A stretch of 33,483 nucleotides of DNA, taken from the NCBI RefSeq assembly GCF_947495455.1, contig NZ_CANLZC010000065.1, forward strand, positions 1-33,483. Reading direction: 5' to 3'. A program made the position numbers and the translations under genes. The stretch comes from an uncultured Shewanella sp. Its GTDB lineage: Bacteria > Pseudomonadota > Gammaproteobacteria > Enterobacterales > Shewanellaceae. The notes under the pieces are model-generated. The model did no database searches. It was given only the letters and a program-made list of their open reading frames with translations, and had not been told where the DNA came from. Within the stretch, counting starts at the first letter, position 1, and each line of letters opens with the position of its first letter. Positions 1 to 9,153 of the stretch are shown here, in pieces.

Positions 1-423
1 CTGACTTTGTTGGTCTTGCTGACTTTGTTGGTCTTGCTGACTTTGTTGGTCTTGCTGACTTTGTTGGTCTTGCTGACCTTGCTGACTTTGTTGGTCTTGC
101 TGACTTTGTTGGTCTTGCTGACTTTGTTGGTCTTGCTGACCTTGCTGACCTTGCTGACCTTGCTGACCTTGCTGACCTTGCTGACCTTGCTGACTTTGTT
201 GGTCTTGCTGACCTTGCTGACCTTGCTGACTTTGTTGGTCTTGCTGACCTTGCTGGTCCTGCTGACTTTGCTGGTCCTGCTGACTTTGCTGGTCTTGCTG
301 ACTTTGTTGGTCTTGCTGACTTTGTTGGTCTTGCTGACTTTGCTGGTCCTGTTGACTTTGCTGGTTCTGCTGATTTTGCTGGTCCTGCTGATTTTGCTGG
401 TCCTGCTGTTTTTGTTGTTCTTG
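1..423 (-). repeat. 9/18-bp tandem repeat coding for Q-X-Q triplets
   Basis: Forty-seven consecutive 9-bp units run from base 1 to 423 and start in register with base 1, so the array continues beyond the window. On the coding (minus) strand each unit reads Q-X-Q, where X is S, D, G or N, degrading to E and K at the TPR-proximal end. The commonest form is an 18-bp dimer (QDQ QSQ); a run of six 9-bp QGQ units occupies 136-189. Near-identity of the units at the distal end against divergence at 334-423 suggests recent expansion by slippage or unequal recombination. The plus-strand Leu-rich frame here is only the complement of this repeat. Confidence 0.95.
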
Positions 424-1764
424 CTGTTTTTCAAGCTGTTCTGCTAAGGCCAAATTGGCTTTGATATCCTTATTATCAGGCGCTTTAGATAGTGCCTCTT
501 GATAGGTTTTTTTAGCTTCGCTGTATTGGTTTAACTGCATGAGTGCATTGCCTTGATTATAGAATCCCATGGCAGTGTTATCTTTTTTGAACAATTCAAG
601 TGCTTGATCATATTGCCCTTCTTTGTAGAGTGCACTGGCCTTCCATTGTTCATGTTCAAAGTCTTTCGCTGCTAAGCCATAGTCTTGGGCTTGGTAAGCT
701 TGCATGCCTTGTTGATCGGCAGTTTGCCATAAATCATTCCAAGTGGCGGCTTCAACAGGCTTGATCTGATAGAAGCTAGTGAAAAAGAGTGCACAAATTA
801 GGCCATAACGAAAACTCAATAAGGCTGGGAGTAACAGTAATAACGCAATGAAGGGGCCAAGATCTTGCCAAGTTTCGCCACTGACTTGCGTGGCTTTGGC
901 TTCTTGAGTATGAGCTAACCATTGCTTTAATTGCGTAATATCTTGTCCATCGGCACGGGCGAGGATCAGAGTGCCATCACTGGCGTTGGCGAGTTTTTTG
1001 AGTAAATTGTCATCGGTTTTTGCAATGACAACATTGTCACTCTTATCTCTAAGCAGTTGTCCATCGGGTAATGAGATGGGGGCGCCTTGTTGTGTACCAA
1101 AAGCCAGAATGGCGAGACGATATTGAGTGCCAGCAAGTTGGGCTTTCGCGTCATTGAGCTGGTTGCGGTTAATGCCGTCAGTGAAGAGAATAATATCCCC
1201 TTTAACATGCCCAGCTTGGGTGAGTAAGGTCTTTGCTTTTAATAAGGCTTCTGTTACGTTTGAACCTCTGACTGGCATAATCGAGGGAGATAACGTGGGC
1301 AGTAAATTTAATAAGGTGGCATTGTCACGTGTTAATGGACTAATGGTAAAAGCTTCTCCTGAGTAGGCGATTAATGCCGTTTCTCCCTCAGAGACGGCAT
1401 TGAGAAAGTCGGTAGCTTTATATTTAGCTTGTGACAATCGATTCGGTTTTAAATCTGTTGCATACATAGATAAAGACATATCCATGATCAGCACACGACC
1501 TTGATCGGTTTGAAATACGGGGAGTGCTTTTTTGGTTAAAGCAGGTCCCGAGAGCGCCAGCACAGCAATAAACCAAGTGAGACTTAAAATACTCAGCTGA
1601 TGTTTTTGGCTAGCACCTGCGCCACTGATCAAGACTTTTGCTAAATGGGGAGAGATATAGCGTTCCCAGTGGGTGTTAATTTTATTATTTTTCCAAAGTA
1701 ATAATAAAATAGCGAGTAAAGGTAAAAGTGCTAAAAACCATTCTGGGCGTAAAAAATGTAACAT
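1..1764 (-). CDS. VWA-domain and TPR protein (BatB/BatC-like), C-terminus cut by window edge
   Basis: 588 codons are readable without a stop before the window ends, so the gene is partial. Residues 6-24 and about 57-75 are hydrophobic membrane segments. A von Willebrand A domain follows with an intact MIDAS motif DMSLS at residues 95-99. A further membrane stretch lies near residues 303-326, then one or two TPR-like units (about 369-440), and from residue 448 to the edge only Q-X-Q triplets. This order matches the fused BatB/BatC-type proteins that follow MoxR and DUF58 in Shewanella-like operons. The start ATG shares one base with the stop of the upstream VWA gene (TGATG), implying translational coupling. 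Such proteins are thought to assemble a membrane complex with the MoxR chaperone ATPase; the substrate is unknown. The identity is clear at domain level; the specific role is inferred. Confidence 0.85.
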   Translation of the reverse strand, partial: MLHFLRPEWFLALLPLLAILLLLWKNNKINTHWERYISPHLAKVLISGAGASQKHQLSILSLTWFIAVLALSGPALTKKALPVFQTDQGRVLIMDMSLSMYATDLKPNRLSQAKYKATDFLNAVSEGETALIAYSGEAFTISPLTRDNATLLNLLPTLSPSIMPVRGSNVTEALLKAKTLLTQAGHVKGDIILFTDGINRNQLNDAKAQLAGTQYRLAILAFGTQQGAPISLPDGQLLRDKSDNVVIAKTDDNLLKKLANASDGTLILARADGQDITQLKQWLAHTQEAKATQVSGETWQDLGPFIALLLLLPALLSFRYGLICALFFTSFYQIKPVEAATWNDLWQTADQQGMQAYQAQDYGLAAKDFEHEQWKASALYKEGQYDQALELFKKDNTAMGFYNQGNALMQLNQYSEAKKTYQEALSKAPDNKDIKANLALAEQLEKQQEQQKQQDQQNQQDQQNQQNQQSQQDQQSQQDQQSQQDQQSQQDQQSQQDQQSQQDQQGQQDQQSQQGQQGQQDQQSQQGQQGQQGQQGQQGQQGQQDQQSQQDQQSQQDQQSQQGQQDQQSQQDQQSQQDQQSQQDQQSQ

Positions 1765-2798
1765 CACGACCTTCCTTCTTCAGTATTTTGTTGATTGGCT
1801 TCACTGTTTGCTCCTTGGCGAAAAGTAAAACTTTGAAACCAAGGTAAATAGCTGAGTGCTATCAAGATACTGACAAATAAAGCCATGCTTAATGGCCAAT
1901 AGAATAATTCTGATTGTGGGCGATAAGTTAATTGATCGCGGCTAATAGGTTCTAATTTATCAATTTCTTGATAAATTTGTTGCAATTCTTGTGGGTTTCT
2001 CGCTCTAAAATAGCGACCCCCTGTAGTGTTGGCGATGGATTTTAGCTGAGTTTCGTCAAGATCCATTGAAGGGTTAACCCGCTCGGTGCCAAACAGGGTT
2101 CGCCGCTCCATGACATCGGCTCCGATCCCAACAGTGTATATTTTAACGCCTCTTTTGGCGGCGATAGCTGCGGCTTGTTCGGGACTGATACTGCCTGCAT
2201 TATTTGAACCATCGGTAAGTAAGATCAGCACTCGGTTACTCTTATCGATATTATCAAAACGTTTTACTGCCAGCGCGATTGCCTCACCTATAGCGGTTTG
2301 TTTACCCACGAGGCCGATTTGTGCCTCAGTGAGAAATTGTGCGACACTGCGCCTGTCTAATGTCAGTGGTGATTGTAAATACGCATGATCGGCAAATAAG
2401 ATAAGCCCAATACGATCGCCTTTTCGTCTTTCAATGAAGTTGCTTAGTACGTGCTGAACTAAGGTAAAACGATCGACGTTTTGTCCATTGATTTGCATGT
2501 CTTCAATTTGCATACTGCCGGATAAATCGACAGAGAGCATTAAATCCCGTCCTTTCGCGGGTAAATCAATGGGATCGCCCATCCATAATGGACGTGCGGC
2601 ACTTAATACGAGTAATATCCAAATCAACCAATATCGTTTTCGAGTGAGGCTCTGTTTTATGCTTGATGATTGCAGTGACAGGGGGTCGATACCGGATAAA
2701 TGTAGATGACCACCTTGTTCAGATGATTGCGACTTTTTTCGAATAATGAAAGGAAGTGGCAGTAAAATGAGTAGCCAAGGCCAAGCTAAGGTTAACAT
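1764..2798 (-). CDS. VWA-domain membrane protein (BatA-like)
   Basis: 344 residues. An N-terminal membrane segment (about 5-20) and a second at 57-74 precede a VWA domain with MIDAS motif DLSGS at residues 91-95, a TAIGEA segment carrying the MIDAS threonine and a later LLTDGS segment. A C-terminal membrane helix lies near 299-317. This is the usual BatA arrangement: the VWA domain held at the membrane and exposed to the periplasm. The start overlaps the end of the DUF4381 gene by 7 bp and its stop overlaps the next start by 1 bp, so it is the fourth gene of one operon. VWA domains bind protein partners through a metal ion; the partner here cannot be read from sequence. Confidence 0.9.
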   Translation of the reverse strand: MLTLAWPWLLILLPLPFIIRKKSQSSEQGGHLHLSGIDPLSLQSSSIKQSLTRKRYWLIWILLVLSAARPLWMGDPIDLPAKGRDLMLSVDLSGSMQIEDMQINGQNVDRFTLVQHVLSNFIERRKGDRIGLILFADHAYLQSPLTLDRRSVAQFLTEAQIGLVGKQTAIGEAIALAVKRFDNIDKSNRVLILLTDGSNNAGSISPEQAAAIAAKRGVKIYTVGIGADVMERRTLFGTERVNPSMDLDETQLKSIANTTGGRYFRARNPQELQQIYQEIDKLEPISRDQLTYRPQSELFYWPLSMALFVSILIALSYLPWFQSFTFRQGANSEANQQNTEEGRS

Positions 2799-3307
2799 AT
2801 TGGCTCCTTTGACGCTGAATGCATTTTTTCTTTTTGTGCGGTATCAATTTTGATCGGGAGGCTATTAACCAGCCATTTTTTCGCGACGGTTTTCAGTGTT
2901 AATTGCTCGGTGACACTTAAAGGCGCGGCTTGATATCGATTATCAAGTAATTGGCTTAGCTGAGGAATATCGCTTTGTTGCGTTAGCCAGTGGTACCAAG
3001 CTGTTCCTTCTAAGGAGGCGATTTGATGTCGAGGAACATAACTCATTGCGGCGCGTTTCAAAATACTATTGACTTGAATTGCAAAATATTCCTCTCCAGG
3101 TTGCAAAGCTGCTAATTGACTGAGTGCTTCACGTTTAGCGGCAGTGTATTTAAGGCGCTTGAGGGTGAATATACCGATAAGACACAATACAATGATGCTA
3201 ATAACAATGACTATCCAGTATCCTATAGGAAGTGGCCAATGACCAATAGCCGTTGGAAGGTGAATATCTTTTAAACTGGCTAGTGCTGGATTAGGGGTTA
3301 CTGACAT
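2792..3307 (-). CDS. DUF4381 domain membrane protein
   Basis: 171 residues with one strong membrane helix at about residues 29-49, flanked by a short N-terminal segment containing a GHWPLPIGYW motif and a cytosolic part of about 115 residues rich in Leu, Ala and Gln. This architecture and its place between DUF58 and VWA genes fit the DUF4381 family of MoxR operons. No catalytic motif is visible. The start ATG shares one base with the DUF58 stop (TAATG). It probably acts as a small membrane partner of the VWA proteins; that role is inferred only from the operon. Confidence 0.8.
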   Translation of the reverse strand: MSVTPNPALASLKDIHLPTAIGHWPLPIGYWIVIVISIIVLCLIGIFTLKRLKYTAAKREALSQLAALQPGEEYFAIQVNSILKRAAMSYVPRHQIASLEGTAWYHWLTQQSDIPQLSQLLDNRYQAAPLSVTEQLTLKTVAKKWLVNSLPIKIDTAQKEKMHSASKEPIC

Positions 3308-4281
3308 TATCGAAATGCTCCTAGCTGTTCATTGAGCCGCAGTCCTGAATCGATTGAACGAGTGTCGATGTTAAGCTTATCCATCATGTCAAAAAAGTGT
3401 CTTTGAGTGCTTAATTGAGACGCTAGCCACTGATCGTAACCTTTTCTATCGAGTAATATTTTTTTGTTTCCTTCTATGACGGGTAGCTGAAATTGTTTAG
3501 GTAAAGTCAGCTTTCCTTGCCTGAGAGGATCGGTAATTAAAAAGGCACCCATATCACAATGTCGTTTCAGTTCAGATAAAGGGGCTAAGCAAGAGGGAGT
3601 AAAATGACTGCCATCGCTGATGATCCAAATTAAAGAACCCGGTTTAGCCAGTCGACGTAAGCGCTGACAAGCATGAAACATGTGATCAGGATCGCGCTCT
3701 TGAGTTGATAATTGCGAAAGCTGCTCACTGTGCACTTGTTTTAAATTAGAAACCAGTTGCAATATGCCTTGCTGGCGACTTCGAGGCTTAAGCTCAATAT
3801 GAGCGTGTTCACTGGCAATTAACGCGCCGACTTTATCGCCATGATTAATGGCATTCCATGCCAGTGTGGTCGCTAAATGTGCGGCTTGCACTGATTGAAG
3901 CAATAAGCTGGAACCAAAATACAAGCTATGGCTTAAATCCAATAAGATGATGATGGGGCGCTCACGCTCTTCCACAAAGAGCTTAGTGTGAGTTTTGCCT
4001 GTACGAGCCGTCACGCGCCAATCAATGGTGCGCACATCATCGCCATTTTGATATTGCCTGACTTCAGCAAATTCCATCCCTCGGCCTTTAATGGCGCTGG
4101 CACGATGACCCGCTAAACTTGCTTTTGCTCGAGCACGTTTTTCCGGTAAGGCTTGCGCTAGCGTCTGGCAAGCCAATAACTCTTTGTCTGTTAGGTTGAC
4201 GCCATTTGAAAACAGGGGCAACTTATTCTCTATGGGATGAGTATTGGCCGCATTGATGCGGGTTTTTTGAGGCTTCCTCAT
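3307..4281 (-). CDS. DUF58 family protein
   Basis: 324 residues. The family signature is present at about residues 67-95 (GRGMEFAEVR, then GDDVRTIDWRVTARTG). It is followed by LLDLSHS at 113-119, a degenerate VWA-like metal site with the DxSxS pattern. No membrane segment is evident, so this appears to be the short soluble form of the family. It sits 14 bp after the MoxR stop and overlaps the DUF4381 start by one base. DUF58 proteins are co-encoded with MoxR ATPases very widely and are thought to be adaptors or substrates of the ATPase; no enzymatic activity is established. Confidence 0.9.
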   Translation of the reverse strand: MRKPQKTRINAANTHPIENKLPLFSNGVNLTDKELLACQTLAQALPEKRARAKASLAGHRASAIKGRGMEFAEVRQYQNGDDVRTIDWRVTARTGKTHTKLFVEERERPIIILLDLSHSLYFGSSLLLQSVQAAHLATTLAWNAINHGDKVGALIASEHAHIELKPRSRQQGILQLVSNLKQVHSEQLSQLSTQERDPDHMFHACQRLRRLAKPGSLIWIISDGSHFTPSCLAPLSELKRHCDMGAFLITDPLRQGKLTLPKQFQLPVIEGNKKILLDRKGYDQWLASQLSTQRHFFDMMDKLNIDTRSIDSGLRLNEQLGAFR

Positions 4282-4295
4282 ACTCTATTTCACCT

Positions 4296-5252
4296 CTAAG
4301 GGACTGCAACTTGAGATAAAATATGTTCTATAACACTGTCAGGTGTTACTCCTTCGGCTTGAGCTTGGTAGCTGAGCAGCAGTCTGTGTCTAAGTACATT
4401 AGGTGCAACCGCTTGAATATCCTCAGGAGAGACAAAGTCTCTTTCATACAAATAGGCTCTAGCACGTGCACATCGCTCAAGAGACAAACTGGTACGAGGG
4501 CTGACACCGTATTCTAGCCAACTGCTCAGTTGGCTACTGTAGGCTTCTGGTTGCCTCGTGGCCATAATAATATTCACTATGTATTGCTCTAAGGGTTCAG
4601 CGAGGTAAATTTCTAATGCTTGATCTCTTGCGGTGAAGATATCTTTTTGGCTGATTGGATTGGTATGGGGAATGTCGTGTTTAAGTGCCTCTTTACGAGA
4701 CATTCGCATGATTTTAAGCTCTGTTTCTGCATCAGGGTAGTCGAGGTTTAAATGCATTAAAAATCGATCTAGCTGAGCTTCAGGAAGGGGATAGGTCCCT
4801 TCATTTTCAAGTGGGTTTTGTGTGGCCATTACCAAAAATAAATCCGGTAATGAATAGCTGTGTTTTCCCACTGTGACTTGACCTTCGGCCATGGCTTCTA
4901 ACAGTGCAGATTGCACTTTGGCGGGGGCGCGGTTAATTTCATCTGCAAGAATGAGATTGTGAAAAATAGGGCCGGATTCAAATTCGAAATCACCGGTTTG
5001 AGCACGGTAAATATCGGTACCCGTTAGATCGGCGGGCAAAAGATCTGGAGTGAATTGTACACGATGAAAATCACCTTCTACCCCTTCACATAAGGCTTTG
5101 ACTGCACGGGTTTTTGCCAATCCCGGTGGGCCTTCAACGAGTAAATGTCCGTCGGCAATCAAGGCGATGAGTAAATTTTCTGTGAGGCTAGGTTGTCCTA
5201 GAATGACACTATCCAAGTAAGCGCGTAATGCATGAAATTGACTTAAAGGCAT
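4296..5252 (-). CDS. MoxR family AAA+ ATPase
   Basis: 318 residues, usual family length. Walker A is GPPGLAKT at residues 41-48, Walker B ends ILADE at 101-105, and a sensor region reads ATQNPLENEGT followed by LPEAQLDRF. The C-terminal lid contains GVSPRTSL. MoxR proteins are AAA+ chaperones that act on partner proteins, often ones with VWA domains, which is exactly what follows in this operon. It is the first gene of the minus-strand operon; the 227-bp gap to fadI on the other strand must hold its promoter. The ribosome-binding site upstream of the ATG is weak (ACGAG). The identification is secure; the client process is not known. Confidence 0.95.
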   Translation of the reverse strand: MPLSQFHALRAYLDSVILGQPSLTENLLIALIADGHLLVEGPPGLAKTRAVKALCEGVEGDFHRVQFTPDLLPADLTGTDIYRAQTGDFEFESGPIFHNLILADEINRAPAKVQSALLEAMAEGQVTVGKHSYSLPDLFLVMATQNPLENEGTYPLPEAQLDRFLMHLNLDYPDAETELKIMRMSRKEALKHDIPHTNPISQKDIFTARDQALEIYLAEPLEQYIVNIIMATRQPEAYSSQLSSWLEYGVSPRTSLSLERCARARAYLYERDFVSPEDIQAVAPNVLRHRLLLSYQAQAEGVTPDSVIEHILSQVAVP

Positions 5253-5387
5253 GATGATACTCGTTTATTTTTCAAAATAATCCTTAATGCCCCTTATAAT
5301 AAATAATTTTTCTAGGCTTTGGCTAGTGTTAAAAGATGAACAAGTGTTTAAAACTTATGGTTTAGAAGGTAGAATCAGAGTCCACTT

Positions 5388-5404
5388 TGATGGTCTGACC
5401 TGTT
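5388..5404 (+). promoter_or_regulatory. probable FadR operator upstream of fadIJ
   Basis: The 17-mer TGATGGTCTGACCTGTT agrees with the E. coli FadR consensus AGCTGGTCCGAYNTGTT at 14 of 17 positions, including the core GGTC-GAC and the TGTT end. It lies 76-92 bp upstream of the fadI start, in the only non-coding space before the fad operon and also upstream of the divergent moxR gene. FadR represses fad genes until long-chain acyl-CoA releases it. A weaker palindrome, AAGTGTTTAAAACTTA, lies about 40 bp further upstream; I do not assign it. Confidence 0.65.
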
Positions 5405-5479
5405 TCAAAGGTGAAATTTGGTTAAGCAAGGACATAAAATATCTAGATTTTTTAGATAAGATGAATAAGAGGGCGACAA

Positions 5480-6790
5480 ATGAGTGATAGACAACAGGTA
5501 ACAAATGCCAAAGGCGAGCGGATTGCAATTGTATCAGGCTTACGTACGCCTTTTGCAAAACAGGCAACCGCTTTTCATGGTGTTTCAGCGCTGGATATGG
5601 GGAAGATGGTTGTGAATGAACTCATCACTCGCTCTGATCTGGATCCAAAATTAATTGAACAACTTGTGTTCGGACAAGTGGTGCAAATGCCTAAGGCACC
5701 TAACATCGCAAGAGAGATTGTTTTAGGAACAGGTATGAATGTCCATACCGATGCTTATAGCGTGACGCGTGCCTGTGCGACCAGTTTCCAGTCTGCGATC
5801 AGTGTTGCTGAGTCGATTATGACGGGCAATATGGATATTGGTGTTGCTGGTGGTTCCGATTCTTCATCTGTATTGCCAATAGGGGTCTCGACTAAACTTG
5901 CCCATGCGCTGGTTGATTTGAATAAAGCACGGACTTTTAAGCAAAAACTGGCTATTTTTCGCCGTCTTGGACTGAAAGATTTATTACCTGTGCCTCCCGC
6001 TGTGGCTGAATACTCTACTGGTTTATCTATGGGGCAAACGGCTGAACAAATGGCTAAGACCTATAATATTAGTCGAGCGGATCAAGATGCATTAGCTCAT
6101 CGTTCACATACTCTCGCCACACAAACATGGGATTCGGGCAAACTTAATGATGAAGTGATGACGGCTCATGTGCCTCCATATAAGCAATTTATTGAGCGTG
6201 ATAACAATATTCGTACCAATTCTAAGCTGGCATCTTATGCCAAGTTACGTCCTGCATTTGATCGTAAACACGGTACAGTGACAGCGGCTAATAGTACTCC
6301 TTTAACCGATGGTGCCTCTGCTGTGTTATTGATGAGCGAAGGTCATGCAAAAGCCTTAGGCTATGACCCCTTAGGTTATATAAAAAGTTATGCTCATTGC
6401 GCCATTGATGTATGGCAGGACATGCTAATGGGTCCTTCTTATGCCACACCTATTGCGTTGAAAAGAGCGGGTATGGAACTTGAAGATTTGACCTTAATTG
6501 AAATGCATGAAGCCTTTGCGGCGCAATCACTTGCTAACATGCAAATGTTTGAGTCGAAAAAGTTTGCACAAGAAAAATTAGGTCGTAATCGTGCTATTGG
6601 TCAGATCGATATGGATAAATTTAATGTATTGGGGGGATCGCTTGCCTATGGTCATCCCTTCGCGGCAACGGGGACACGTTTGGTGACACAAGTTTGCCGC
6701 GAATTAAAAAGACGGGGCGGCGGAACAGGATTAGCAACAGCATGTGCGGCAGGGGGTTTAGGGACTGCCATGATAGTTGAAGTGGAGTAA
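5480..6790 (+). CDS. fadI: 3-ketoacyl-CoA thiolase FadI (beta subunit)
   Basis: 436 residues, the expected size for FadI. It cleaves 3-ketoacyl-CoA with CoA to acetyl-CoA and a shortened acyl-CoA, the last step of beta-oxidation. The nucleophilic cysteine is C99 in SVTRACATSFQS. The C-terminal catalytic pair is H392 in GGSLAYGHPFAATG and C422 in LATACAAGGLG. The start at MSDRQQ is preceded by AGAGGG at a suitable distance and matches the usual Shewanella N-terminus. fadJ follows after 5 bp, so the two are co-transcribed and form the alpha/beta complex. The FadI form (rather than FadA) is chosen from the length, the N-terminus and the I-J gene order. Confidence 0.96.
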   Translation: MSDRQQVTNAKGERIAIVSGLRTPFAKQATAFHGVSALDMGKMVVNELITRSDLDPKLIEQLVFGQVVQMPKAPNIAREIVLGTGMNVHTDAYSVTRACATSFQSAISVAESIMTGNMDIGVAGGSDSSSVLPIGVSTKLAHALVDLNKARTFKQKLAIFRRLGLKDLLPVPPAVAEYSTGLSMGQTAEQMAKTYNISRADQDALAHRSHTLATQTWDSGKLNDEVMTAHVPPYKQFIERDNNIRTNSKLASYAKLRPAFDRKHGTVTAANSTPLTDGASAVLLMSEGHAKALGYDPLGYIKSYAHCAIDVWQDMLMGPSYATPIALKRAGMELEDLTLIEMHEAFAAQSLANMQMFESKKFAQEKLGRNRAIGQIDMDKFNVLGGSLAYGHPFAATGTRLVTQVCRELKRRGGGTGLATACAAGGLGTAMIVEVE

Positions 6791-6795
6791 GACTG

Positions 6796-8925
6796 ATGAC
6801 AAAAACATTTAATTTAACCCGCCGTGAAGATGGCATTGCCGTTTTAACCATGGATGTGCCGGGTGAAACAATGAACACCCTTAGAGCCGAGTTTGGCCCT
6901 GAAATTCGAGATGTGCTTAATGAAATCAAAAGCGATAGTCAAATTAAAGGCTTAGTGCTGGTGTCTGGAAAAAAAGATTCCTTTGTGGCGGGCGCCGATA
7001 TTAGTATGCTCGATGCTTGCCGAACGGCTAAAGATGCGAAAATCGTATCCACAGAAGGCCATGTGGTTTTCAATGAGCTGGAAGGACTGAATATTCCTGT
7101 GGTGGCGGCAATACACGGTGTATGTTTAGGTGGTGGATTAGAGTTGGCACTGGCCTGTCATCAACGTGTTTGTAGTGATAGTAAAAAAACCTTAATGGGC
7201 CTTCCTGAAGTGCAGCTAGGTTTGTTGCCTGGTGGTGGAGGAACGCAAAGATTACCGAGATTAGTGGGTGTGGCGAAGTCGCTTGATTTGATGCTAACGG
7301 GTAAACAAGTCAGACCTAAACAAGCCCTTAAAATGGGGCTTGTAGACGATATGGTACCCAAGTCTATTTTGCTTGAAACAGCCGTGAACATGGCGCTCAA
7401 AGGCAAAAAACGGGCTAAAAAGAAAAAGCCATTAATGGAGCGTGTGTTAGAAGGCACCAGTGTTGGTCGTAATATCATTTTCGATCAAGCCGGCAAACAA
7501 GTGGCTAAGAAGACTCAAGGTAATTATCCTGCTCCAGCGAAAATTATTCATTGTGTTCGTCAAGGCATGGCAAAAGGATTAACGAAAGGATTAGCGGTTG
7601 AAGCCCAGTCATTTTCAGAGTTAGTGGTATCTCAAGAGTCGGCAGCATTACGCAGCCTCTTTTTTGCGACCACAGAGATGAAAAAAGAAACTGGTGCTGG
7701 GGATGTGCAACCTAAAGAGATTAAAAAGGCCATGGTGCTGGGTGGTGGGCTAATGGGGGGCGGGATTGCTTCTGTGACGTGCAGTAAAGCGAAAATACCT
7801 GTTCGCGTTAAAGATATCAATCAAAAAGGCTTAAGTAATGCTTTGTCTTATGCTTATAAATTATTGGATAAAGGCGTTAAAAGGCGCCATATGACGCCAG
7901 CTGTGCGTGATAATGTGATGGCATTGATGACCACGAGCACAGATTTTACTGGCGTTAAAAATGCCGATATTGTCGTTGAAGCGGTTTTTGAAGATTTAGC
8001 TCTTAAACATCAAATGGTGAAAGATATTGAACGTGAGTGTTCTGAGTCTACTATTTTTGCTTCAAATACGTCTTCATTACCCATCAGTCAGATTGCAGAG
8101 GCGGCGACGCGTCCTGAAAATGTTATTGGATTGCATTATTTCTCACCGGTCGAGAAAATGCCGCTGGTAGAAGTGATTGCTCACGCTAAAACCTCGCCAG
8201 AAACGATTGCGACGACAGTGGCTTTTGCCCGTAAACAAGGTAAGACACCCATTGTGGTTCAAGATGGTGCAGGTTTTTATGTGAATCGTATTTTAGCCTT
8301 ATATATGAATGAAGCTGCAGCGTTGTTGCTGGAAGGCCAAAGTGTGGATCATTTAGATAAGGCGTTGGTTAAATTTGGTTTCCCTGTTGGGCCAATGACC
8401 TTGCTCGATGAAGTGGGTATTGATGTTGGTGCCAAAATATCGCCAATTTTGGAAGCAGAATTGGGAGAGCGATTTAAAGCGCCATCAGCCTTTGATGCTC
8501 TGATAGCGGACGATCGAAAAGGGCGTAAAAACCAGAAAGGTTTCTATTTATACAATAAAGCTAAGGCCAAGAAAAAGAAGAAAGAAGTGGATGGGAGTGT
8601 TTATCAGGTATTGGGTTTAACGCCTGGGACGAATGCGAGTATAGATGAAATAGCTCAGCGTTGTGTGGTGCAAATGCTCAATGAAGCCGTACGTTGTTTA
8701 GAAGAGAAGATTATTGCTTGCCCAAGAGATGGTGATATTGGCGCTATTTTTGGTATTGGTTTCCCGCCATTCCTCGGTGGACCTTTCCGCTATATCGATA
8801 CATTAGGGGCAGGCAAGTTAGTGTCTATTCTCAATGATTACAAAACGCAATTTGGATCGCGTTTTGAGCCTTGTCAAATGCTGGTGGATATGGCCGAAAA
8901 TAAAAGCCGTTTTTTTGAGCTGTAA
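6796..8925 (+). CDS. fadJ: multifunctional fatty acid oxidation complex alpha subunit FadJ
   Basis: 709 residues. The N-terminal crotonase domain (about 5-190) gives enoyl-CoA hydratase activity, with the oxyanion segment CLGGGLELALA (E116) and GLPEVQLGLLPGGGG (E138) carrying the two catalytic glutamates. A lysine-rich linker (about 202-212) precedes the 3-hydroxyacyl-CoA dehydrogenase part: NAD-binding loop VLGGGLMGGGI at 314-324 and catalytic H447 in GLHYFSPVEKMP. A second Lys-rich patch near residue 595 separates the C-terminal dehydrogenase repeat. GGAG lies before the ATG and overlaps the end of fadI. A rho-independent terminator follows, so fadIJ is a two-gene operon. Confidence 0.96.
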   Translation: MTKTFNLTRREDGIAVLTMDVPGETMNTLRAEFGPEIRDVLNEIKSDSQIKGLVLVSGKKDSFVAGADISMLDACRTAKDAKIVSTEGHVVFNELEGLNIPVVAAIHGVCLGGGLELALACHQRVCSDSKKTLMGLPEVQLGLLPGGGGTQRLPRLVGVAKSLDLMLTGKQVRPKQALKMGLVDDMVPKSILLETAVNMALKGKKRAKKKKPLMERVLEGTSVGRNIIFDQAGKQVAKKTQGNYPAPAKIIHCVRQGMAKGLTKGLAVEAQSFSELVVSQESAALRSLFFATTEMKKETGAGDVQPKEIKKAMVLGGGLMGGGIASVTCSKAKIPVRVKDINQKGLSNALSYAYKLLDKGVKRRHMTPAVRDNVMALMTTSTDFTGVKNADIVVEAVFEDLALKHQMVKDIERECSESTIFASNTSSLPISQIAEAATRPENVIGLHYFSPVEKMPLVEVIAHAKTSPETIATTVAFARKQGKTPIVVQDGAGFYVNRILALYMNEAAALLLEGQSVDHLDKALVKFGFPVGPMTLLDEVGIDVGAKISPILEAELGERFKAPSAFDALIADDRKGRKNQKGFYLYNKAKAKKKKKEVDGSVYQVLGLTPGTNASIDEIAQRCVVQMLNEAVRCLEEKIIACPRDGDIGAIFGIGFPPFLGGPFRYIDTLGAGKLVSILNDYKTQFGSRFEPCQMLVDMAENKSRFFEL

Positions 8926-8956
8926 TCCTTTATTGAAAATCCTAAAATGATGACTC

Positions 8957-8984
8957 AAAGCGGCGCAAATGCGTCGCTTTTTTT
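8957..8984 (+). terminator. rho-independent terminator of fadIJ
   Basis: Stem of 11 pairs (AAAGCGGCGCA / TGCGTCGCTTT, one G-U pair) with a 2-base spacer, followed by a run of T to 8984, 31 bp after the fadJ stop. Confidence 0.9.
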
Positions 8985-9153
8985 GTTCGTTTAGCGAAGT
9001 TGGCAAACTCACCAGATTGCAAGAAACTTGAATTGCCGTGACTAAGGTGAAAAGTCATTTTAATCGCAAGGGCGTTGCTGGCCAACGTCAGTATTTTTGA
9101 CGCTGATTAAATATAATTTTGCTTACTTGTAAGTAAATGGTCAGTTAATTGAC

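Noticed and set aside
1..423. Possible CRISPR array
   Set aside because: Units are 9/18 bp and contiguous with no unique spacers; it is a coding tandem repeat.
7..447. 146-residue Leu/Thr/Val-rich open frame on the plus strand
   Set aside because: It is the complement of the Q-X-Q repeat of the minus-strand VWA/TPR gene; low complexity keeps several frames open.
5287..5487. 66-residue plus-strand frame before fadI
   Set aside because: It overlaps the fadI start, contains the FadR-like site, has no ribosome-binding site and shows no family features.
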